The position numbers and the translations under genes were made by a program. DNA of 64,000 nt from positions 2,640,936-2,704,935 of the forward strand of contig NC_007796.1 in NCBI RefSeq assembly GCF_000013445.1, given 5' to 3'. Positions 56,522 through 64,000 of the stretch are shown here, one piece after another. Under the pieces are notes generated by a model. That model made no database searches. It was not told the origin of the DNA and saw only the letters and a program-made list of their open reading frames with translations. Positions within the stretch are counted from its first letter, which is position 1, and each line of letters opens with the position of its first letter. This stretch comes from Methanospirillum hungatei JF-1. GTDB taxonomy: Archaea > Halobacteriota > Methanomicrobia > Methanomicrobiales > Methanospirillaceae.

Positions 56522-59500
56522 AATCTGCAAGGCCCATCTGTTCAACCTTTTCTTCTCCGAATGTGGACTCGATATTCATGTCTATTACTTCTATCCGCTG
56601 ACGGGTATATTCGGTAATATTGTACTCTTCACATATCTGCCTGGACATCTGCAGATATTTCTTCACCGACCCTTCATGCACAGTTGGAATAATATTTCCG
56701 CCGCATTTGCATTTTCCGGCAAGAGGCATCCGGCGGTAACTGGTATTACACTTGGTGCACCGGAATTTCTGTTTTGAAAAGGCAGAGAGGTTTCCCTGCA
56801 GATCGCGAATAAAATGGGTCTTCAGGACACGTTCTGCAACATCGTGTTCATCTACGGCTCGAATCCGCTTTGCAAGGGAGAGTTCACAGTCAAGCTTGTC
56901 CAGCATCGACTGAAGCTGGGTATACATCGTCTCCAGGGGGCCGGCAGAAATATCTGATGTGTCATGAGTAAAGAAGAATCCCTCGATCTGTGCAGGAGTA
57001 TTCAGCCGGCGCTCAACCCGGTCAACCAGACTCTCCACATCCTTGGCATTCCCGTACCGGAGAGCGGTCTCATACACCTCAATCGGGTACGTCGCACAGA
57101 CATCCAGATTATGACTCTCCTTGTCAATCTCAGTCGGATCAATTCTGCTCGTCAGGACCAGAGGAGCATCCATCGAGCCACCCCGTGTTACCGGGAGAAA
57201 TGAACGGGAGAAGTTAATCAGACCATCCAGCAGCAGCATGACACAGTCCTCATCACCGTCACACTGGCCGGTGAAGATCCCGTTTCCAACTACATTATGA
57301 TCCCTATCAACCGTAAGGCAGTACACCCGCTCATCCTCACAGGGAACATAATCGATGGATACAATCCGGTCACTGATTACCACGCCAGATTCCCATACAG
57401 GAACTGCATCGCCTATTTTCACCTCAAGAGCCCTTATTTTCCGTAAATATGAGACGTCCCAGACAAGCATGGCATGGTCAGGGGTTACCAGGAGATTCTT
57501 TCCCCGTGAGGTTGAGAACTGAATCAGGTTTGCTGGTGCCTTGTGCACGGAGACCGATGTTATCTTTCGGAGATGCGGGATTCCACCAGTGTCAACACTT
57601 CTGACATGGGCCGGCCGAACCGGGTCGGCATAGAATGTCCCCAGAGCGTCCACTCCAGCCTGTGAGAGATCCAAGTGTTCCAGAACAAAACGTCTGATCG
57701 GAATCTCCTCCAGGATCCCGTCCGCATAAATCTCGATAAGGGTGTCTCCATGAAAACAGTTCCTCCGTTTCGCAGCATGGAAGAACGGATGTCCATATCC
57801 CACATTTGCTTTTGAAAATCCGATGATCCGGGCAAGGACACCGGCACTGGTGTGGGGAGCAAGACCGATGACCAGGTGGCCGACGAGATCACTCCGCGTT
57901 TCAAGGTTGTAAAAGGGAGGAAGGCCATAGACCTTCTCGAGCAGTGTGTCAATAAACCGGGTGCAGGAGAAGAGGTAGTCCCCACAGCCCTCCGGTACAA
58001 GAATATCCTGGGGGGGCAGTTCAAGAACCTGGTCAGGATTCTGCAGGGGAACTCCATATATATCCTGCAGATACCCTAATTCCCGCAGTCTCTCAACCGA
58101 AACACCAATCTCTCTGGGCCTGAAGTGGGTGAGCGGCATATCAATGATATCAAACCTGACTGTCCCGTCTTTGAAGACAAAGAGCTTGTTTGCAGCCCGG
58201 ATCACCCCTTTTTCTATGAGCTCGACCGGCTTATTACGTGATACAAGTCCTTTGACACCTTTCACCAGTTCAACATCCCGATCCCGCATGCCAAGGTCAG
58301 CAAAAGCCTGCTGCAACATCTGCCGGACATTGACGGTGTACTGCCTGACTGATGTGGGCTCCATGCCACACTGGGGGCATACCGGTCCCTGGACCTCAAT
58401 TCCGCATCGTGAACATGACAAGACCGGTTCAGTATGGGTTCCACATGAGCACCGGTTTTTGTATGACTCAGTCCCACAGGCAGGACATCGCCTGACACCC
58501 ATCTCAAGCTGCAGGTTCCCCCCTTCGGTATTTGCCTGGTAGGAGAATTTGGAGGCTTCCTGCACTGACCGCCGGGACCCTCCTGCTTCCCCGACCGGAA
58601 AGAGTACATGGGGGGCAGGTTTCATCTCCCGGGGCTTTGATTTCCCTGGTCTTCCCATTCGTCCCCCGATCCTGGTCCCTGCCTTTGATCTCATCTTCAT
58701 TCCGGAGAGAAACTGCACGAGATCCAACGCGGACTCAGGGAGTTCCTTCTCCCAGGAATCGGAGAGAGCAAGGGAGCTGTCAAGCCCCAGACATTTGAGA
58801 ACTATCCTGCATGGGGTGATACGGATCATACCTTCCCTCACCTGGTGTTCACAGAGCACACGCTCCAGATACTCCTTTATCGTGGGATCAAGCGGGAGAA
58901 TGAGGGTTTTATCAGCGAGCGTGCCATGCTTGTGAATAAACTCAGCAAGGCTCCTAATCTCGGCAGGTTTGAGATCATCCCAGAGGTAGAGGTAATCAGG
59001 ATGGAGGTATAATCCGGACTCACATTGGAGAATAGCCTCATCTTCATCTGCCGGACGGGTGGTGCCTCCTTCAAGACGCCACCAGGACTCACAGTACGCA
59101 GACGGGACAAGCACATGATTGTTCTCCATGAACTCGCCATAACTGATGAGTATTTCACCAACATCGATGATATGACTGACCTGGGATGAGAGTTCCCTGG
59201 CTCGTTTTGCATCATGGATCCTGACCACATCACCATTGATGAGTCTGACCGTCGGGCCCTGAATGCTGTCAACCGGGGAGATTCCGGCAGCTTTTCCCGG
59301 CCTTTCTATCTTCATCTGGGTTCCGACGGCGAGAAAATCCCCAAGAATATGCAGGGTTGCAGGATTCAGACCCGCTGCAGCAAGGCCGGTATTCCGTGAG
59401 CGGCCATATACCAGCCTGAATCCCCCCTCCCGCATCGGGTATGAAAAGACGGGTCTTCCTCCGATTAAATCCCTGAGAAATTTATCTTTCGGGTGAATGC

Positions 59501-60374
59501 CCACCTCCTTTTCTTCTGATGATGAGCTTCCGGCAGTGGCCTGGATCATCTCTTCAAGCCAGTCCCAGCCGTCCATCTTCATTTTTCTGACGTTTTTTAG
59601 GACTTTTGGTGCTTTTAAGGCAAGACCTTCGGCGATGACAAGGGCCATTCCTCCCCGGACGGTGTTTGTCTCAACCCGTTCCAGATTCCGATGACCTGAT
59701 ACCTCTTCCTTTTCAGTCGGTTCACCATCAATACAGACTGGACAGTTACTGATGATAAGCCGGATCTCGCGTTCGGATGGGAGATACTGCAGACTCATGA
59801 TGGAGTTATACTGCCTGATCTCCTCGATATACCGTTCAATCTCCTCTTCCCGTGGCATGTATCGTGACATGCCCAGAATTCTCCGGACATAATCACCGAC
59901 CAGGACGGAAAGAGCCTGTGCCGTTCCTCCGGCACTCCGGATGGGACCTGCATAGTAAATAGCAAGGTATTCAGATCCGTCATCATTTTTCTTCACCGCA
60001 ACCTTGGCAATTCCTTCTATGGGTGCAGAAACGACCCCTTCGGTGAGGAGAGCCATGGCAGTCCGGATTGCATGATCCAGGATCTCTTCTTTTGTCGTCT
60101 CTCCAAACTTCTTTTCTGCAAAATAATCGCCAATATGAAGGGACGCCTCTTCTCGGGACATGACCGCTTCAAGTTCACGGATCATCTGGGCCACACCGGG
60201 GATACCCACCTGGGCCTCAACCCGGTCTGCCAGATCATTTGCAATTGGGATCTCGACAACCGTCTCAGGGTCGAGTCCAGTCTTCCTGGCGGTCTTCGCA
60301 ACCTCCATCGCCTGTGCAAGACCTGCATTCAGCCGGTCATAATATTCCTGCATCCGGGGTGATATGTCTGCCAT
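56514..60374 (-). CDS. polC: DNA polymerase D large subunit DP2 with intein
   Basis: 1286 residues, ~1121 after removal of the intein. The exteins carry two cysteine-rich zinc sites ([33 protein letters not shown]) and the catalytic NCDGDED, split by the intein (RRN, then CDGDED). A further zinc ribbon, [19 protein letters not shown], lies near the C-terminus. Polymerising subunit of PolD with DP1 (18192-19616); synthesises most of the chromosome. Start at [15 protein letters not shown] is usual for the family. Confidence 0.95.
57264..57758 (-). other. Mini-intein in DP2, C-terminal Gln
   Basis: 165 residues. Block [12 protein letters not shown], block [11 protein letters not shown], block [14 protein letters not shown], ending GNGIFTGQ followed by Cys+1 (CDGDED). 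No endonuclease domain. The usual His-Asn ends are Gly-Gln. The Pyrococcus abyssi PolII intein also ends in Gln and splices, which makes activity plausible. Confidence 0.9.
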
Positions 60375-60451
60375 GATGAGATGTGAGTATTATGTTTGTC
60401 GTATGAGTGGATAATGTGCTGATTCTCTGAAAAAAACGGGAGTGATGAGAT

Positions 60452-61363
60452 TCATGCTCCCTTCAGTCCGCCTTTCAACCGGGCCTGATCAAGGAGGGTC
60501 TGAATGGCAGAATCACCTGGTCGCATCTCCAATGATTTCTTCAGATAGGGAACTGATTCTTCTGTTCTTCCAAGGGCAAAGAGTGATTTGCCAATCCCTG
60601 ACAGAACCTGAACATCTTCAGGGAAAGAAGGATATGCCTGGTTGAATGATCGGATCGCGGACTGATAATAAGGTTCAGCCTGGGTCCCGAATCCTCTGTC
60701 AGACAACTCCTCGGCCTTCCTTATCTCTGCAAGACCCTTGGCCCGCCAGGCATCTGAAAACCCGGGGAGCCTTTCGACCGCACTCCCATAACTCTCAATC
60801 GCTTTCTGATACTCCTCTTCATTCATCCACCGGTTCCCGGCCTCAAATAGTGATCTCGCTTCAGATGCTGCTATTCCGTTCATCCAGGGAAGGAGGAAGA
60901 GCTGGACCAGAATGATAATGGCCATAAACAGGGTTGCATAAAAGAGAACAACCTGCAGGATTCGGGGGATAGATGATCTCCGGGCTTTAGGGGTTTCCTG
61001 ATCAGGTGATGAGCGGGGCGGATGATAGGACTGGTGAAGATGGGCATAGTACCAGGTCCGGGGATCCCGGTACCGCCTCCCTCCGCTGTAATACCGCCCA
61101 TAGTCTGATCCTTCCGCTTCCAGGAGGGAGATATCATATGCTTCCCGTTTCTTCTGATCTTTTAAGACCTGGTACGCCTCATTCACGACCTTGAATAACT
61201 CTTCAGCCTCTGGACTACCGCATACATCAGGATGAAGCACCTTTGCCAGCTTTCTATACGATGCCGTAATCTCTTCGGGTGAGGCATCCCGCCTGACATT
61301 TAATAGCTCGTAATATGACTCCCCGGGATCAGGCATCAGTTGCTTCTCAGTATCAGGATACAA
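60452..61363 (-). CDS. J-domain / TM / TPR membrane protein
   Basis: 303 residues; Met10 (MPDPGES, 61336) is an alternative start. J domain with HPD at 44-46 (YYELLNVRRDASPEEITASY), linker, membrane segment ~142-168 (LFYATLFMAIIILVQLFLL), then TPR repeats. It should recruit Hsp70 at the membrane. 34 bases downstream of acnX on the same strand. Confidence 0.85.
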   Translation of the reverse strand: MYPDTEKQLMPDPGESYYELLNVRRDASPEEITASYRKLAKVLHPDVCGSPEAEELFKVVNEAYQVLKDQKKREAYDISLLEAEGSDYGRYYSGGRRYRDPRTWYYAHLHQSYHPPRSSPDQETPKARRSSIPRILQVVLFYATLFMAIIILVQLFLLPWMNGIAASEARSLFEAGNRWMNEEEYQKAIESYGSAVERLPGFSDAWRAKGLAEIRKAEELSDRGFGTQAEPYYQSAIRSFNQAYPSFPEDVQVLSGIGKSLFALGRTEESVPYLKKSLEMRPGDSAIQTLLDQARLKGGLKGA

Positions 61364-61397
61364 CTACGTTAAACTATCCTGCCATCCATGATCATCA

Positions 61398-62567
61398 TCA
61401 CTCAGGGGTGCAGGCTACCCGGATACAATCCTCCGTTGACCCGATGACAGCCCCGGCTCCACACATGGTCGGAACATAGGAGAGTGCCTTCCCGCTGTTT
61501 ACCATGATCCGATCATACCGTTCAAGGGCTGGGGAGACGACCATACAGGTATCGGCATACACTCTGGCTCCGGAACGCTCTATCCTTCTGATCTGCTCAC
61601 TCTCACGTTCGATGACATCCCGTGCAGCAAAGATGTATACCGGTTTTGTAACCGAACATCCTTCCAGGAGGGATGCAAGGTATATGAGTTCATCAGGAGA
61701 GCAATGCGGACATCCGATAGCCACTGCATCCACCTGCTCGCCGGTAAAGAGGGATGCCACCTCATCAGCGTTGATGACGAACTGCTCTAGCCCTTCGGTA
61801 CTATAGGAGAAGACCCGTGCTTCAGGGGTGATACCCTGCACATGATACAGGGCAACAGCCCCGGTTGCCGCCATCGCTGCCCCGAGATTTTTCAGCTGAT
61901 CCCTGCCCGGTCGGATTCCTGAAAAGAGTGGAATCCGATTCCCGCTGATTTTACCGGCCAGATACCCGAGTGCCCCGTACCAGGATGCATCGGCTTGCTT
62001 TGGTTCACCTTCAACCTGAATATGAATACCGGGTTTTCTGTTCTCCACCAGGTGAAGTCCGTATTTTGGTGTTTTCCCGATTATCGCTGCTGCAAGAGCT
62101 GACGGGCCACCCTCCCGGTTGGTTCTGGCACCGATGACCGAGTTTGCATAACTGACCGCTGAGGACTCTGACCATGCCAGATGGTCCCCATACTCGGTGA
62201 TGTTCAGGTAGTACGGAGTACATGTGCATTCAAGCCTGATGCCAAGACGCTCATAGGCTGAGATGACCTCAAGTTGTTTTTTTGCAAATCCGGGATCTAT
62301 TCCCATCTCCTCCCACCTGATCCGATCCATCCCGACCGGGTTGAGGACTGCCGGAACCGCAGCATGGGCATCAAGACTTGCCAGCCATTTCAGCCCCCAT
62401 TCACCGATGGTCTTGTATGACGCTCCGGAGACCTGGGCACTCCTGATCGGTACCATCTCCTCAGCACCAAAGACCTTTCCGACTCCGACCAGGATCTCCA
62501 GGAGCTGCTGTTTTGTCTCCCCTTCCTCTCCATTGAGAATGGCCTCTTCCTCTGCAGTCAGGTGCAT
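61398..62567 (-). CDS. Phosphomevalonate dehydratase large subunit (aconitase X type)
   Basis: Start set at MHLTAEEEAILNGEEG (62567) because GGGAGG lies upstream; a longer frame from 62597 would overlap UbiD. 389 residues. AcnX features: CTCTPYY, SSAVSYANSVIGARTNREGG, IGCPHCSPDEL and ADTCMVVSP with Fe-S and substrate Cys. Dehydrates phosphomevalonate to anhydromevalonate phosphate in the archaeal pathway to isoprenoid lipids. Cotranscribed with ubiD (4 bases). Confidence 0.9.
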   Translation of the reverse strand: MHLTAEEEAILNGEEGETKQQLLEILVGVGKVFGAEEMVPIRSAQVSGASYKTIGEWGLKWLASLDAHAAVPAVLNPVGMDRIRWEEMGIDPGFAKKQLEVISAYERLGIRLECTCTPYYLNITEYGDHLAWSESSAVSYANSVIGARTNREGGPSALAAAIIGKTPKYGLHLVENRKPGIHIQVEGEPKQADASWYGALGYLAGKISGNRIPLFSGIRPGRDQLKNLGAAMAATGAVALYHVQGITPEARVFSYSTEGLEQFVINADEVASLFTGEQVDAVAIGCPHCSPDELIYLASLLEGCSVTKPVYIFAARDVIERESEQIRRIERSGARVYADTCMVVSPALERYDRIMVNSGKALSYVPTMCGAGAVIGSTEDCIRVACTPE

Positions 62568-62571
62568 ATGA

Positions 62572-63828
62572 TCAGTCCTCCCAGACCGCTCTGACAAACT
62601 CCTCTTCCTTTCCTAACTCCATGGTTGCATCAATACCCATCTTGACATTGAGCCCGTCCCCGATCCTGGATGGATCAAGCGATGAACCACGGACACCGGG
62701 AATAATGAGGGTGTCACGGTCTGCACGAACCCGTGTTGCAATGGCAAACTCTACGTCAGATGGATTGCCGGGATTGATATCACCATCAACAATGACCACA
62801 TGCTTAAGTGACGTATGTGCAGCAAATGCAGCCATGATGGCATTTTTCCCATCTCCCTCGGTTCGTTTTTTAATCTGGACAACGCCATGCAGGTACCCGC
62901 ATCCGCCCTTGGTCAGGACCACATCGGTAACCCCGGTCACTCCGGCAACTGACCGGTAGATGAGCGGCTCATAGGGTGCTCCCATCAGGAGTTTATGCTC
63001 ATCCCCTGCATTTACAAGTCCGTGGTAGATAAAGTCAGGTTTCGTATACATCCCGGTCAGCTCAATCACCGGTTGTACCCGTTCAGGATCATAGGTCCTG
63101 GTGATATCCACATATGGGCCTTCAACAGCCGTCTCATTTCCAATGTACCCTTCAAGGATGATCTCAGCGTCAGGAACCCTGACCCCGTTCGAAAGGGTAT
63201 ATACCGGCATCTCACCACCAAGGAGTTCAGCGGCAAAGGGCAGTTCCATGCTCTCCGGGACTCTGCTGCAACTGGCAAAGAGGACAAGCGGGTGCATACC
63301 GATGACGATTGCAACCGGGAGTCGCTCTCCATTGGCCAGGGCTTTCTTATGAAGGGTATGCGTATGTCTGCCTTCCACCAGACGGGCAACAAGTCTGTCT
63401 TTTCCCGCTTTGAGCATCCGGTGAACAGAGGCATTCTCAACCCCTTCGTACCGGGAGAACACTACACCCGAGTTTAAATATCTCCCGGCCTCTCCGGGAT
63501 AATTTTCCATGATGGGAATTTCATCAAGGTTTACCGGCCTCATGGGAAGGGATCCTGCATCGAGGAGTTTTCCGTCATACCGGCAGGAAGCAAGCCGGGG
63601 AACCAGAATTTCGGGAGCAACACCGAGGGCCACAGCCAGGGATTCCCTGGTTGCGACAAGGTTCATAACCGCTTTTCTGCCATCAAGATTATGAAAGAAC
63701 AAAAGCCGGTCTGTACTGAATGCACGCTTTGGTGCGTCATATCGTGAGGAAACCGGATCATGCACATCAGTGACAAGACCCCTGGTTCTCATCTGTTCAA
63801 TAAATGTCCTCATGGATATCCACTCCAT
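62572..63828 (-). CDS. UbiD-family anhydromevalonate phosphate decarboxylase
   Basis: 418 residues; the ATG at 63813, overlapping the UbiX stop, is a good alternative start. UbiD features: IPIMENYPGEAGRYLNSGV, the EGYIGNETAVEGPYVDIT segment, and VVIDGDINPGNPSDVEFA. Uses prenylated FMN from UbiX. In this context it decarboxylates anhydromevalonate phosphate to isopentenyl phosphate rather than making menaquinone. Confidence 0.9.
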   Translation of the reverse strand: MEWISMRTFIEQMRTRGLVTDVHDPVSSRYDAPKRAFSTDRLLFFHNLDGRKAVMNLVATRESLAVALGVAPEILVPRLASCRYDGKLLDAGSLPMRPVNLDEIPIMENYPGEAGRYLNSGVVFSRYEGVENASVHRMLKAGKDRLVARLVEGRHTHTLHKKALANGERLPVAIVIGMHPLVLFASCSRVPESMELPFAAELLGGEMPVYTLSNGVRVPDAEIILEGYIGNETAVEGPYVDITRTYDPERVQPVIELTGMYTKPDFIYHGLVNAGDEHKLLMGAPYEPLIYRSVAGVTGVTDVVLTKGGCGYLHGVVQIKKRTEGDGKNAIMAAFAAHTSLKHVVIVDGDINPGNPSDVEFAIATRVRADRDTLIIPGVRGSSLDPSRIGDGLNVKMGIDATMELGKEEEFVRAVWED

Positions 63829-64000
63829 CTTCCGCCTATTGAGTGTGTGATATTCAGATGATCCAGTATCCGTGCAATAACCGCATCCACAAGCCCGGTG
63901 ATATCATCAGGCCGGTGATAAAAGGGAGGGCTCGCCGTCATGATGAGTGCTCCGGCATCATGGGCACGAAGCATATTTTCAATATGAATACGTGAGAGGG
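63810..64000 (-). CDS. ubiX: Flavin prenyltransferase UbiX (C-terminal part)
   Basis: Runs off the window. The readable part (HIENMLRAHDAGALIMTASPP, then FYHRPDDITGLVDAVIARI) matches the C-terminus of UbiX/Pad1. Its TGA overlaps the UbiD start region. Makes prenyl-FMN for the adjacent UbiD. Confidence 0.9.
   Translation of the reverse strand, partial: LSRIHIENMLRAHDAGALIMTASPPFYHRPDDITGLVDAVIARILDHLNITHSIGGRWSGYP

Overview
The window reads as chromosome of a methanogenic archaeon of the Methanomicrobiales, most like Methanospirillum. The evidence is archaeal DNA polymerase D (DP1 and DP2, the latter with an intein), cofactor F420 synthase CofH, archaeal FAD synthetase RibL, a methanopterin-associated dihydropteroate-synthase-like protein, the archaeal modified mevalonate pathway (UbiX/UbiD/AcnX), SEC11-type signal peptidase, archaeal pilin leaders, TATA-type promoters and many TPR and PKD proteins. 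The species assignment is inference from gene content; no search was run.

Layout. 1-22.7 kb is ordinary core genome: a secreted TPR protein, an acyl-CoA synthetase fused to a ribbon-helix-helix (RHH) DNA-binding domain, the four-gene Por operon, a YkgJ-type cysteine protein plus RecQ, CheW, TruA and a PHP phosphoesterase, a compact DHPS-like/JAMM/RibL/Tsr3/TPR run, a DJ-1 protein, CofH with signal peptidase, DP1 and a K+-type membrane pyrophosphatase. About 22.7-53.7 kb is an accessory region ending at a tRNA-Leu: a chymotrypsin-fold protease, a pilin-PKD protein, a rearranged Rpn-nuclease/toxin-antitoxin zone (26-33 kb), a three-gene operon of pilin-leader proteins including two giant Cys-rich PKD proteins (33.5-47 kb), a tandem array of three Rpn-family genes with shared flanks (47-51 kb) and a bacterial-type catalase-peroxidase KatG. 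From 53.7 kb core genes resume: a sensor-kinase-like protein lacking the acceptor His, DP2 with a mini-intein, a DnaJ-TPR membrane protein and the mevalonate-shunt genes.

How parts fit. PorBACD links pyruvate and acetyl-CoA with ferredoxin, and the RHH-acyl-CoA synthetase just downstream has its own promoter and an 18-bp perfect palindrome next to its start, suggesting autoregulation. UbiX, UbiD and AcnX supply the phosphomevalonate-to-isopentenyl phosphate route. DP1 and DP2, 38 kb apart, form the replicative polymerase.

Most notable. The Rpn-family (PD-(D/E)XK, putative transposase) genes occur as five genes that retain their charged C-terminal tail, one copy that has lost it and one relic. 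All five with a tail carry a good Shine-Dalgarno plus in-frame ATG just before that tail, as expected if each makes a short second product, like the intragenic RpnS antitoxins of bacterial Rpn antiphage loci. Together with an MntA/HepT pair this looks like an actively rearranging defence locus on both sides of a giant surface-adhesin operon. I believe this combination is the best candidate for an undescribed system here.
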